Assembly (NCBI GenBank): GCA_964200075.2
Contig: CAXNAA020000063.1
Location: 1-30,386, forward strand
Reading direction: 5' to 3'
Source: Sphacelaria rigidula
Lineage: Eukaryota > Phaeophyceae > Sphacelariales
DNA length: 30,386 nt
Shown here: piece by piece, positions 1 to 11,223 of the stretch
Numbering within the stretch: position 1 is the stretch's first letter
Layout: the number at the start of each line of letters is the position of its first letter
Position numbers and translations under genes: made by a program
The notes under the pieces: model-generated
Told to the model about the DNA's origin: nothing
Databases searched by the model: none
The model's input: only the letters and a program-made list of their open reading frames with translations

Positions 1-2
1 GG

Positions 3-857
3 TATGCTCCAACTGAGACAGCACAAGGTTCTGAAAAGACCAAGTTCTGGAAAACCATCAGTAGTTCCATCGCTGAAGTGCCCACCAACGAGCACCTAGT
101 GCTCATGATGAATGCCAACGCTCGTACCAGAAAGAGAGGAGGATGAGGCATGGAGGACGCTCGGGTATTTGAAGAATATGGCAGAGACACCTGGAATGAT
201 AACGGTAGACGCCTACTGAAGTGTGCTGCGGAACTCAAAATGGCCATCACCAATACATTTTTTCGCGCACCAATGCGCGGGGAAAGCTCGTTCGGATACA
301 CATATGCGGGACCGAAGGCCGAACACCGCTGGTGCCTGGACTACATCCTAATACGTCAGCAAAACCGCAGACTCGCCCAAAATATCACTGTACACCCCGA
401 TATGAAGTCGGACCATCGTCTGGTCTCAGCCACCATCCGTCTCCTCGGACGGAACGCTCCCAACCGCCAACCGAAACCGAGAGGCGGGGATAGGGGAGTG
501 CGTTTCGACCGCAACGCCCTCGCATCCGACCGACGCTGGAGAGCGACTGTTTCATAGACCATTGTCGCTAAGCTCCCGAATGCCACCGATTCCCCCGCAG
601 TAATGGATCTCAACGACATGGAATCTACCTCGGCCAACGCCCTACAACAGACGGCCGCAGATACACTCCATCGATGCCCCAAGACAAAACCATCTAGAGG
701 TTTCAGTGAGTCAAATCAAGCTCAGGATCGCCTCCAAAAGGCGTGGGATCTCAGGGAAAGTGTATGGAAGAAATTGCGAGCGAGCCCCAAAGACGCTGTC
801 TTGAAGAAGGCGCTGAAGGTGACGAACAAAGAGTTTCAAGCGGATGAAGGATGCTGA
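3..857 (+). pseudogene. LINE endonuclease domain and linker (broken)
   Basis: Reading from base 3, the frame gives the C-terminal half of an APE-like endonuclease: YAPTE at the start, an FWKTISS segment, then NANART, YGRDTWNDNGRRLL, LDYILIRQ and SDHRLVSATIRLLG. SDHRLV near 408-425 is the conserved C-terminal SDH motif of the fold. At 111-113 the codon is AAT (Asn) where relatives of this element type usually have Asp in the DANAR motif, so the metal site is probably damaged. TGA at 144-146 and TAG at 555-557 interrupt the frame. The N-terminal part of the domain lies outside the window. After 558 the same frame continues as a Lys- and Arg-rich linker to the frame change at 841-857. Not translatable as one protein; family call is firm. 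Confidence 0.88.
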
Positions 858-2858
858 GCTGCAGAACTTCGTTCACGAGTTCACAGTCCGGACAGCGGAG
901 TTTGTTTGCAAGAAGGATCAAGCAGAACTGTACCAGCATTTCAAGTATTTGGAACCGGAAGGAAGGAAGCAGAGCGACTCAACTTACATGAGGAATGCGA
1001 CTGTCGAGCTGTTGCGGAACTAGCAAGCTATCCTGCAACGATGAAAATACTCGTTCGAAACACTGCTGAACGCAACATCGCCCGCGATCGACCACTCTGT
1101 CATCGATCTCATCGAACAGAGGCCGGAGCACGCACCGCTCGCGGCGGAACCCTCGATGGCAGAAATGAAGGAAGCGGTGGTCAAACTGACGAACGGCAAG
1201 GCCGTTGAGACGGTCAACATCTGTGACGAACTATTGAAGCTCGGCCGCACTGAAACTCTGTCATCCTGAAGTGCCTCCGCAACATCGTGCTCACCGTGTG
1301 GCGTCAGAAAGTAGTGCCGCAAGGGTGGAGAGACACCATTATCAAGGCGCTTTTCAAGAAACAAGACCCGCACGAATGCGGCAACTACTGCGGTATTCCT
1401 CTCGGGTCCCAGGCGGGCAAGGTGGTACTCAAGATAGTTGAGACTCGCCTCAGCGCTTACTGCTAGTGGAAGGGAATCCCCCCAGAAGTACAATGCGGTT
1501 TACGACCTGGCCGGTCCATAGTCGACATGGTTTCCGTTGTGCACAGGCTCCATGAACTGGCCAAAGAGAAGAATCTTCCTCTATACATGGGCGTTATCGA
1601 CCTCCAAAAGGCTCACGACTCAGTGGACCGCTACTTTCTCTGGAAAATTGTAGCACGCCATGGTATCCCCCCCCAAGAAAATTTCCATCATCCGCCAATA
1701 CCACGACGGCAGCGAGCATGCGTACGCGTGGACAGTGGCGAGACATCTGAGTGGTTTAACGTTAACCAGGGCTTCCGTCAAGGTTGTGTGATTTTCCCCG
1801 GTCTGTTCAACATCTTTTTCGCGGCGATGCCGACGGTAACGTTCGACCGCCTCTTGATCAATAAAGCGGTGGCGCAAGACTTCATCCGCATTGCTGAAAG
1901 GGGCAGGAACACCAGGGACGAACTCGGCAAATTGCTCTGGGCCATGCTATACGCTGACGACGCTGGCATCGCCTCGCGGTCCTGGGTAAGCTTGACAAAG
2001 ATTATGGCGTCCGTCGTCGAAGTATGCGCGGCATTCGGCCTCGTCGTGGCGGAAAAGAAGACGGTCACCCTGCACATGCGCTCCCCGAACATGGAGGCGG
2101 GTACGATCGAGGTGGAGACAGCGAGCCAAAGATAAAAGCAAGTTGAGTATTTCCTCTACCTTGCCGCAAAAATCAATCGCACCGGTGATGTCACTCCCGA
2201 CATCCACAGCCGTATTGGCAAGGCCTGGACATGCTTCTACAAGTACAGCAGAGCGATATGCGATAACCCGTACATTGCCGTGGCCATCAAGGTTCGTCTC
2301 CTGAAGACTGGAGTGATCGAGGTAATTCTGTACAGCTGCGTGACCTGGACGATCGCACACGACAATGTCGGCGCGTTACGGGAGGCCCATCGAGGATTCC
2401 TGCTGAGGTGCCTCAATAAGCATACCTCAAGCCGCAGTGCCCCTGACGACCACATGTTGCCATACCACGAGGTGTCGAAAGGAACTGGCTGCGAGTGCAT
2501 TGAGGCCACCGTGATGAACCAAACGCTCCCACAGGCGGGCCGCGTTGTGTGCATGCACGATGAACGCTTCCCCAACATCGTCATGCGTGGAGTCATGGTT
2601 GAAGGAAAGACGAGGGCAGGCCGACCAGCAAAGCGCCTACAATACTGTATCGCGGACTACTGTTCGTTCTTTGAAATAAATGCGACATCGTGGACGCGGG
2701 TTGCCCGAAATGTGTCGGAATGGTCCCGAGTTGTAGAGGAGGGGGCCAACATGTACATGGAAGCCTGGACCAAAGTACGCCGTGGTATAGAATTGTTCGC
2801 TGTGCTATCGCTAGAGCTCGCCAAGTGCTACCGAGGACGTCGGGGAAGTAACCAGTAG
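841..2858 (+). pseudogene. LINE reverse transcriptase domain (broken)
   Basis: Bases 841-1250 read in frame 1 as the pre-RT region (LYQHFKYLEPEGRKQ, then EAVVKLTNGKAVET), with stops at 1021 and 1042. From 1263 the frame is 3: [20 protein letters not shown], a stop at 1464, then VQCGLRPGRS (RT motif 1 region), YMGVIDLQKAHDSVDR (motif A), FRQGCV at 1773-1790, and the catalytic YADD at 1950-1961. A short stretch near 1670-1710 is in frame 1 (IIRQYHDG) before returning. TAA at 2133 interrupts the connection domain. The tail from 2136 carries YSCVTW and RVVCMHDERFPNIVMRGVM, typical of the region downstream of RT in these LINEs. It ends at 2856-2858. The combination of catalytic residues with many lesions marks a dead but recognisable copy. 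Confidence 0.92.
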
Positions 2859-3345
2859 TCCATCGGGTAGTACTCTCGCCAGTACATCTGCGGCCGAACA
2901 GCTGTGGTGGTTGCCCAAGACGGTGCCTGGAGTTGTTTTTGAGTTCACCCTTGCTTGGTGGACATGCTTATTCACTTGTTTCATCTATCTTTTCTTGTCT
3001 TTATTTGATTTCCCTTTTCTGTCGGTGTGCTTTTCTACAGTAGCAGATCTGTTTTGTTTTGTTTTCCCTTTTCATCCCGTTGAAGTTGGGAAAGCGATTT
3101 CTCACAAGTTTTCTTGGCGTCCCTCTTCTTATTTTTATTTTGATAATGTGTTATTTGAATGCGCTTGCTCTTGTACTTAGGCTGAAGTCTCGCGGAAAAA
3201 ATGACGAGGACTCCACGTCTTGTGAGGAATACCAGGGACGGTATTGGAAAGACGAGCCTACGACTGTGACCACGGGTTCGAGAGATCGGACTCATGTGCG
3301 GAAATAAGAATATTAATAATTGAATAATAATTGAAGAACGCGTCA
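2859..3345 (+). other. Presumed 3' flank or 3' UTR of the LINE; no gene
   Basis: No conserved coding motif is visible. The stretch is T-rich from about 2935 to 3175 and ends in an AAT-rich segment at 3302-3336 that could be the retrotransposon tail. Short open frames here look like by-products of the T-rich composition. Confidence 0.4.
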
Positions 3346-6006
3346 AAGAAATATATTTTATAGTTCCCTAGTTTGGGTGTGTGGCGAGCGCACGCAAGGA
3401 GCCGCAGTCCAATCCTCTGCTAGGTTGCCGAGAAACTCGCAATTCGGTTGAAAGATTGGTACTTTCGGGTTGGGGACTAGCATCATCTTGGCGTTACTAG
3501 CAGTATGCCAGGGATACGTTTCCTGCTGCTGCTGTGATGTGTGGCGGCCACTATTATGCTGCTGCTGCTCGTATTATTGTCTCGTGATGTTCACAAGGGC
3601 GATAAAGGTGGTGTGGTAGCACGCGGGCGCATCCTTCTCGAGCGCTACTGCAACAAACAGAACCAGTGCCCTCGTGCAACGACAGGGGCACAACAGCAAC
3701 GGGGGCAGCAGCATCTATCCTCCTGCTGTGTCCCTGTGCACAGGTGTACAGCAACATCAGTCACAGGCTTGTCATCCAAATGTACTCTAATAATGATACA
3801 TTTGTTTTGAGCCATGTCGCTGTTTTGAAGTGACGTGTGTACTTGTGAAATATGCTGATTGGCCCATTTAGGCTTCATTTCTTCTGGAGACAGGTGTCGA
3901 TGCACACTTTCCCGAACTATAATACCCAAATTCGTCCGTCATTCACCCCCGTAACAGCGAGGTAAGGTGACGTTACGGTTCTGCCCCGCTCCATTGCGAC
4001 CTCCTTATACCGGTAAAGTGGGGTCAGTGCACTATTCAGGGGCCATAGGTGATGGAGTGACCTGAATATATCGGGAAAACGGGCAAGCATCAACGCAATC
4101 ATCAGAGTTTCTACAGCATTAATTTAGCCGTCATACAAATCGTCGACGGATTGCATTGTCGTGCTGGGCTTGGTTCTCAGAAGTGTTTGTTGACAAACTC
4201 GCTCGCAAATTTGTATGATGACATCGTCAACTGCATGTCCAGGCAGCGCTCAAACGGCATGCATCATATAACGGCTTGATAGCGTGAAAAGAGCCTCCGA
4301 GAACCAAAACAACATCAGAATTCTGGAAACATTCACCATTTGCGGCGGAATTCAAACCGATACCCCAGCGAGATACAAATTGCAAACGTCAACCAGACCA
4401 GAAAGGCAGAAACAGGCGTCAGAACCTCCAACGGCGAAAAACCCAAGACATGAAAATGTAGCACACTCAAAAAGAGGTGACAGTGGACTACGGTACCAAA
4501 CACCCTACAAGAATCAAGAAGAATGTAAACTCGTCACGCTCAAAATACAACGTCGAACGCGCTTATCGAAATCTGATGCGTACGATACGCGTATGCTAGG
4601 AAAACAAACTCAGCAACGGGGAGTACACAGAACAGTTGTAAGCAAGCTCAAATCAAAAGCTCCATCACCTCGCTAGTTGCCATGGTTCGCGAGTCGGCAG
4701 CAGGGCCTGCACTCTCAGCAATGTCGACGGCAGACCTTTTTGTCTTGGTCGCCCCGTGGGCTGAATCGAATATGGAATGCAATCGATACTCCCGCGAATT
4801 GAATGTTGCATACATTCGAGCTACAGACTGGCCCCAGCGAAAGAGACCAGAAACGCCTGTGGTCGTTGTGTTGAGGTAAAGGGTCAGGTGACTTCATTGT
4901 TGTGTCTCGGAGACTTATGTTGCCACTTCGCCGGGAGCAGATTGTGTGGTGCATCTCTTGCTCAGAAGCCGCCGTCTCAGACCTCCGGTATAATGAGAAA
5001 AAGTAAACAAATGGCGTTGTAGGTTAAGGAGTTGATTGCTTGGGGTTAGCCCGTACTCACGAGCCATGTCATGAGTACGTGGCGTATTTTGGGGCGAAAG
5101 CTGTTGCTGACTGCAGGGATTCGCAACGTTTGGCCGTCACGGCACGAAGGATTTGCGGTACCAGATATTCGAGGTACGGTAATGTAGGGAAACGGTGGAT
5201 ACCGACTGCCTCTACCGCGTGAAGTATTGATACTTACGTATCACGCCATACGCCGCGGTTAGTCGACCGCGAAACAGTTCCGAGAGCAGTCCTGATATCT
5301 TCGAAGCACCACTAACTACTCCTGTGTTGGCCATGATAATGCAGTTCGATGATAGCAAATTCCTTTCGTTTATTTGGTGATGAATCTCGTTTTGGCGCAG
5401 GGGGCGGTGCCGAGAAAAAGTGGAAGCACTGACGTCTGGAGACAAGGCGCCTTTCCTTTTCATCATCAACATACAGGTCAGTTTCTAAGGTACAACCCCA
5501 AAGTATACATACCGTTTCATGATTTCAAAGAGTCGAGCTCGGGTCTAGTAAGGACTGGTCTGTCCGAAGTTCAATTATTGCCCTATGTTCCAGCCGAATC
5601 AAGGTTTTTGAAGTACATCACCGAGGACGCACGAGTAGCCAACCCAGGGGTGTGTATTACCAAAAAGTCCGCCAAGAACCCAACGATATTTAACTGATTC
5701 TAGCCAAAGGCGTAGCCGACCCCGATCACCGCGAAGATTACGGCTCCCTAAAATATTTCATGCTGTACGGCTGAACCAACAATAATCGAATATACCACCC
5801 ACAGTCACGGTAAGCGTCCCTTTTTTAGCGTTTTGAGATCCTTCGGGCGCGCGCGGATGAGGAGGGGGGCATAGAAGGTAGCGATGCCTTATTGAGAACT
5901 GTAGATGTTTTGTCTGGAGGCACCGCCTTCAAAAAGGTTTCGTTGGTCTCCCTCACTTAACCCTAGATACTAGTACCCCCCGTGTCCCCCCCGCCTGCTA
6001 CGGCGG
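3346..6006. other. Intergenic region without a supported gene
   Basis: The longest open frames (+ strand 4284-4676 and 5374-5697) have no motif I recognise and no family-like pattern. Two short CTG runs occur at 3523-3534 and 3558-3569. A TATTCGAGGTACGGT motif at 5166-5180 followed by GGATACCGACTGCC at 5197-5210 recurs in similar order near 11578-11650. Upstream exons of the EDR2-type gene could be hidden anywhere between here and 11007, but I could not identify them. Confidence 0.5.
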
Positions 6007-6037
6007 AAACCCGGCGTGCTCCGTCTTGGCTTTGTAG
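6007..6037 (+). repeat. Fragment of the dispersed repeat that forms the foldback loop
   Basis: This stretch matches the loop of the foldback element at about 6462-6492 with two mismatches; both contain CCCGGCGTGCTCCGT followed by GGCTTTGTAG. It is a short stray copy about 200 bp from the foldback element. Confidence 0.75.
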
Positions 6038-6222
6038 TAGGGGCGGATCCTCCAATGGGGTTGGCGATGGCGCTGTAAAATACGCCACTCACTGCGTAAC
6101 CTAGGGAACCAGGTTACCGGGGTTTTTTGCGCGCTTGCGTGTTTTTTTTGCGGTGAACATGATGGTGGTCGAGCGAGATCAAATTGTGCAGGGTGGGAGA
6201 ACCTCAGCTCCGCGCAAACGAG

Positions 6223-6767
6223 ATGATCGTACTACGTAGTGTTTCAATGGTGAGACACCCATGAGGCAGTGTAGAAGCCGTGGCCGTCTCTTGGAATTGG
6301 CAATACCAGAAAATGAAGCAACTCGTTGTAGGCTGTCACCCAAATGCAAGATAATCAGTACTCTTCGGGCGGAACAATCTGAGGAGGATGCAGCTCACCA
6401 TTCATGTGAATTGCCGAGCACACCACCGCGCTTGGCGATTGAGTGCGAGCCTGGTCTGGCAAAAACCCGGCGTGCTCCGTCCCGGCTTTGTAGGGATACG
6501 AGGTCAATCGCCGGACCAGGCTCGCACTCAGTCACCAAGTGCGAAGCGCGATGGTGTGCTCGGCGAGTGGTGTGCTCGGCGAGTCGCATGAAATATGAAC
6601 TGCATCCTGCTCAGATTGTTCCGCTCGAAGCGTACTGATTACCTTGCATTTGGATGATAGCCCCCAATGAGTTGCTTCATCTTCTGGTATCGCCACTTCC
6701 AGAGACTGCCACGGCTTGTACACTGCCTCATGGGTGTCTCACCATTTGAACACTACCAGATGATTAT
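6223..6767. mobile_element. Foldback (hairpin) element with arms of about 240 bp
   Basis: Bases 6223-6460 and 6510-6767 are long imperfect reverse complements, separated by a 49-bp loop (6461-6509). Corresponding blocks are GGTGAGACACCCATGAGGCAG (6249 onward) against its complement ending near 6743, AATGAAGCAACTC against GAGTTGCTTCATC, CGGAACAATCTGAG against CTCAGATTGTTCCG, and GTGCGAGCCTGGT against ACCAGGCTCGCAC. The right arm alone carries a tandem 16-bp duplication (6553-6568 and 6569-6584). No transposase is encoded. The form fits a non-autonomous foldback transposon or MITE. The open frames across it (for example 6261-6638) are repeat sequence, not genes. Related single-arm copies are at 21202-21280 and 22226-22325. 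Confidence 0.9.
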
Positions 6768-9740
6768 GACATGCAAGATCATGAGTACACCCCCCTATTC
6801 CACCCGCTTCACGCCCGCCAGCTTGGATGTTAAAAAATATATATGTCTTGGACGTTGAGAAAGAGGTTTGCCTTGGCTGTGGGTGCTCCGTTCTTGGTTG
6901 TTGGTTGACTGCCTCTCTCCCCTCTGTCATACAGTGTGCAGCGTCATAAGCATTCCTACGTACTTTGGAATATGACGGAAATAATACTCCGAAATCAACT
7001 GTAGAGCTGAGGGCAGTGCTAGAACGCGGCTGTGGCTCGCAATCGAGGTTCTAGCTAAGGTATGAATATTTGACTCATGAAGCAGAAAGCACAAACAACA
7101 GAAACCGAGCATGACGGAGTTATCAGACGAAACATGTAAAGTAAGCCATGGTTGTTTATGCTGGCAGCGGTCTTACACGGGGAACGTTTTGGCGTTTCAA
7201 CACGACTGCGATCGTGTTCGAGGTGCCAACCTTGGAAACCGAGATCATCGGGTTGTATTTGTACGACACACGGAACTTGACGTCTAATTTCACCGTGTCA
7301 TGAGCCATTTAGCTCAGACCCGCGGTCGAATGGTGCTTGTTTCTGGGTTACCATGCATGAAAATACCACTCCTCTAGTAGGGGGCTCGTCACTGCAGTAG
7401 CAAGCTTCAGATGCGCTCGCCCTCCCACGCTAGGGAAATACATCGTTAGGATGAGAACTCGGGGTGGGAACACATCCGAGCAACGACGTACGAGTAAAGC
7501 AAAAGGGATCATCGGCAGAAAGACACCCAAGAAGAGAAGCGGAAAGCAAAAAAGAGAGCAGTCATTTCACAGGAAAGAGCACATCAATGAAATCGACAGC
7601 GGAAAGTAGTGAGGCGAAATACCAGAAGTGTAAAAGTCGACCAGCGCATAGAGTCCCGCGCAGTCGGGGGCGAGTGAGGTACGTACGTCCATTTGGCAGA
7701 GCGTTTTATTCGTTTGTCTTCCTCTCTGTCTCGTTTTTTGTACGTTTCTCACTACCGACTTCATTCCAGAGTGAACGCCCATCCTGCCACGAATTTTTCG
7801 TGCAACAGAACGTAACAAATGTGGCACACGCTCGAAAACGCTACGCCGAACAGGTCCGAGGGGATCCACCAGTTTCGATGGTGGCCTATTGGGCGACGGA
7901 TGCGGAGGCTGTAGCTAATCCGGATGGGGTCCAGGACCCGCAACAGAGGACTTTCGCCAAAATTATCGCTAGGTACCTATTTCGGTATATTCAAGCATGA
8001 TGTGTTGAGTGGATATTTACTACTGAAGTATTCGTAAGGCTAGAAATTACCGCAGCGCTGGTACTGGTAAGTAGGATAACCCATTTCAGACCAATGAAAC
8101 GCCATTGCATGCCTTGGTATATTACTTCCTGTTTGGCCATGCTTTTTGCTCACACACCCCGTCCCCCTTCCCGGGATGAGAATCGTACGTTATCTTGAAG
8201 GATTAACCCACCCCCATGTCGAGAGTTGCCTCGCACTTGGACATCGACCATCGGAGCAGCACCACACCACTTTGGGCAATACCTACAATACCGCAGCCCA
8301 CCAACTGCCATCGCATACTTTTGGCAGCTCTCATTCCTATGTTTTTCGGACCACTAAAAAAACAAGAAACTACTGTCGATAACTGAACTCACAAAATCAG
8401 CGCAAGTTAACGTTGACGCACTCAGTCGACCACCGGGCGTAGCGGCTCTGCGTCATCAATTACATAGGACGAGTTGTCGATGCTGCACGATTCGGGTGGA
8501 GGTGGGTCGAAGTTAGCTAGTATGGCGGAACGAATCGTTTAGGATGAGGTGTCCCGACATTTTGAGCACTGAGAGTAATCCTCCATCCGGTATATTTCAA
8601 ATGTGGCGCTACTAGTGCATATGGGTCAATCGATTTTTCTCTCCTTTGCTATCCGTCGTTCTGCGAAACTGCAGATACTAAGGAGAGGGGAAGACAAAGA
8701 AATGTACGCAAACAATATTTGGTACTACGGAGATGCCGCCAACCCTAACGCTAACCCTAACCCCGACCGAAGAGTACCGAGAACCCTCGGGCAAGGGGGA
8801 TGCAATGTATTTATGAGGCGAAGTGTGCATTGCCAGAGTTCGAATCGACGCCTTTGAGCCGATTTTGGACCGAAACACGTTCTGAACGAGCTGGGTCTAC
8901 TGCTCACCACTGCTCACCTGCCCCAGATCATGAATTTTCTCAGAATTTTCTTCAGTCTAAAATCAAGTACCAACCATTGTTCACGTACATTTCTTTAGGT
9001 CTACTGATCACGGATACTGCTTTCAAAGGTAGGTCGTAGTAGGCACGTATATTTGTTCTGCGCAGATACCCCGGATGCTGCTCTCAAAAGTACATCTATA
9101 GTGTACAGTCTCCTCCAGTCAAGGTGAAACGCACACGTAATCCCGCCCTTCCTCTTTTATCATCCTTCCGGGTCTCTGACGTATACCACAGGTAACATGT
9201 TAATTACAGGCTGATTCACGCGTGTCACCCCAAATTGTGTCATCAGCAAATGCCTTTCGCAATACCTACCCAATAATCGGATACATGAAATCATACTGAC
9301 CGCCATGAGCAGCTGAAGAGCATGACATAGCCGGAGTTGTGCATGAGGCCATACTGGTAGCCCCAAGGGCGAAATGGTACCTCGAAGCAATCAGCGCTCT
9401 TCAAATTGTTCTGAGATCGGAAGTACAAATTCCATGCCCAATTTTCAACCAATCTTTACATGCTTTGAATCGTAGTAACCACCAGCTCGGGACTCCCACG
9501 GAAAAACTGATTCAAAAACAGTTATACGAGGTTGAATTATACCCGAAACCGTGATGTTTCGGTGGTGTGGGGTTTTGCCGTCTGATTTCCACTAATGGTA
9601 CGCAGGAAAGACGCAGGGAGCCTCGTGACGGTTTCCCGTATATCTGTTGTAGAAAAGCTCAGATAGTCCTCGAACTTGGCCGTTCCATAGGTATTGATGA
9701 TCAAAATGGATTTTTTTATTCCTGACAATGTTTCAAAGTT
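6768..9740. other. Intergenic or upstream-intron region without a supported gene
   Basis: No conserved domain was recognised. The longest frame, + strand 7464-8000, is described among the rejected items. Bases 6771-6789 carry the terminal sequence shared with the dispersed repeat family (complement of GTACTCATGATCTTGCAT). A degenerate telomeric tract lies at 8741-8764. The rest looks like non-coding DNA. Confidence 0.45.
8741..8764 (-). repeat. Degenerate interstitial telomeric tract
   Basis: The + strand reads AACCCTAACGCTAACCCTAA followed by CCCC, which is three CCCTAA-type units with one substitution. It is the C-rich strand of TTAGGG repeats. Confidence 0.7.
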
Positions 9741-9755
9741 TCTCCGTTTACCGGC

Positions 9756-9787
9756 TTCCGGGGGTCACAGTTTGAAGACCCCCGGAA
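9756..9787. repeat. Perfect 11-bp inverted repeat (hairpin)
   Basis: TTCCGGGGGTC at 9756-9766 is exactly complementary to GACCCCCGGAA at 9777-9787, with a 10-base loop. No T-run follows and no gene ends here, so a terminator role is not suggested. Confidence 0.85.
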
Positions 9788-9974
9788 CGCGGTACAGGAT
9801 GTCTCACAAAAAGGAGAAGAAAACTGCGCGTCCCGGGGTAGTCTAAGGAACACATGGACGAAGTTTGGTCGAGAAACTCGATAATCTCATACTGTTTTTC
9901 TTGCCTTGACGTATAGTTCACCCGGCAAAAACGCTTGCATATTAAAACCAACTAGTTCGGAGTTTGCACGTTTT

Positions 9975-10123
9975 AAACGCGCAAAACATCACGCCGTTAT
10001 CAGGAGTCGGATCCTGAAACTTTGCGCAAATATGCCATGGGTCAATACGCACCTTTCGTTTGACGAGGTTTTCTCTGCTTTTTACTTTTTTACCGTTTTT
10101 TGGGGATCCGACGGAATCCAAGT
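9975..10123 (+). repeat. Direct repeat, copy 1
   Basis: Begins AAACGCGCAAAAC, contains CACGCCG, TTCGTTTGACGAGG-like sequence, a T-rich tract with TACCGTTTTT, and ends ATCCGACGGAATCCAAGT. The same ordered blocks recur about 400 bp downstream at 10376-10521 with substitutions and small indels. No coding capacity is evident. Confidence 0.85.
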
Positions 10124-10375
10124 CGTTTTCTTGAAGTAGTCTCCCTTCTGGGAACCCGGTAAACCGGCACTGCGGCCTTTTTTTTCCTTTATTTTTTCGC
10201 AAACGAGCTGCCGCGGCATACCCCAAGGAAGAGCTTCACAGAATTTCGTGGCCAAATTCGATTCACTGATGCTTGAATTTTCATGTTCACGTCAAGGACG
10301 GACCAAAATCGCCATTTTCATACTAAAATCAAGTAATCCGCGGTTTCACCGTGGCACGCAAACGTTCATAGCACA

Positions 10376-10521
10376 AAACGCGCAAAATTTCACGCCGCTT
10401 TCAGGAGTTAAATGCTGAAATTTGGCCCAAATGTGCTATGGGTTACTACGCAAGTTCGGATGAACGAGGCTTCTCATTTTTTCTCTTCTACCGTTTTTCG
10501 GGGGTCCGACGGAATCTAAGT
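10376..10521 (+). repeat. Direct repeat, copy 2
   Basis: Diverged second copy of 9975-10123: AAACGCGCAAAAT, CACGCCG, GATGAACGAGG, TACCGTTTTTC and GTCCGACGGAATCTAAGT occur in the same order and spacing. A weaker similarity upstream of both copies (CATATTAAAACCAA against CATACTAAAATCAA) suggests that the duplicated unit is longer. Confidence 0.85.
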
Positions 10522-11007
10522 TTCCCGAAAGGCATGAGAAGAAGTGAAGAAGTGAAGGGGGGAAAAAAAAGTCGACCTTCGAAAGTTGCGTAATAACTCA
10601 TCGCGCAGTTGTGCAAAATTCCATTCCAGGGTCTAACTTCCTAAAACGGCGTGGAGTTTTGCCGATGAATGTTCTTGATTGGATAAGCGTGAACCAGACT
10701 GTAGTGTGAAACGACAATGGAACCAAGGCAGTGTACAGCAACCAAAAGCAACTCTCTAATCTTGTATTGCTCGGAAGAATACTCTTCCTGTTTCCACTCT
10801 CATGACATCTCAATTTATGCCATTGATGGTTCGCTAAAATAGTGCTCTTCGCCCTTGTTGATTAAATCGCGGCAACTGCTGGTACTGCACGTGCGGCAGC
10901 TACGCAAATGACCCGGTTCGGCCAATCGAACCCTCGACCATAGCCGTAACGGTGAACCCGTTGTCTTTCGCACTTGATCTTCGTTCCGAACGATGAACAC
11001 GTGACAG
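10522..11007. other. Probable intron or upstream region of the EDR2-type gene; no exon recognised
   Basis: The stretch leads into the acceptor of the first recognised EDR2-type exon. It ends in a pyrimidine-leaning segment (around 10975-10990) and GTGACAG at 11001-11007. I found no family motif in it. Confidence 0.4.
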
Positions 11008-11223
11008 CTACGCAGATATCCCCATCAGCACATTCGGAGGCCACTCAAGCCCGGACGGGGATGAATCGCACTGCCCCGTGATGGATGAAACGCCTCCGCC
11101 AGCACACTCAGATGAGCGCAACCGTCGCTTCAAGCTCATCCCTAGGATCATTGGAGGCTCATGGGTCGTACGAAAAGCGGTCGGATCTACGCCGGTGTTG
11201 TTAGGGACGAAAATACACCACAG
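11008..11223 (+). CDS. EDR2-type gene, exon with GSWVVRKAVG motif
   Basis: The open frame with RRFKLIPRIIGGSW is in frame with a TGA at 10994-10996, so the exon must begin after that. The likeliest acceptor is GTGACAG ending at 11007; CGCAG ending at 11015 is an alternative. Residues before the motif are rich in Pro, Ser, Asp and Glu, as in the variable linker of the family. The donor after base 11223 is CACAG|GTATGT, a near-perfect consensus, and splits an AG|N codon (phase 2). Confidence 0.85.

Larger units (their letters stand above)
1..2858 (+). mobile_element. Degenerate LINE-type (non-LTR) retrotransposon, 5' end cut by window edge
   Basis: One retroelement polyprotein can be followed from base 3 to the stop at 2856-2858: an APE-type endonuclease, a linker, a reverse transcriptase and a C-terminal tail. 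Its readable parts fall in frame 3 (bases 3-857), frame 1 (841 to about 1250) and frame 3 again (1263-2858), so the element is broken. In-frame stops are at 144, 555, 1021, 1042, 1464 and 2133. Frame changes occur near 841-857, between about 1240 and 1262, and as a compensating pair near 1665 and 1710 beside a C-run. The wording of the RT region resembles LINE proteins common in brown algal genomes; this is from memory, not a search. The element is an old, inactive copy. Its 3' end is uncertain; an AAT-rich stretch at 3302-3336 may be its tail. Confidence 0.93.

Noticed and set aside
6261-6638. + strand 125-codon frame
   Set aside because: It runs through the arms and loop of the foldback element; its apparent repeats on both strands follow from the inverted repeat.
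7464-8000. + strand 178-codon frame, with a possible short intron (GAG|GTACGT at 7679 to TTCCAG at 7769)
   Set aside because: Splice-like sites are good, but the two sides do not join in a common open frame and no domain is recognised.
10905-10960. - strand GGTTCGATTGG as a tRNA B box
   Set aside because: No T stem pairs and no A box lies at the right distance.
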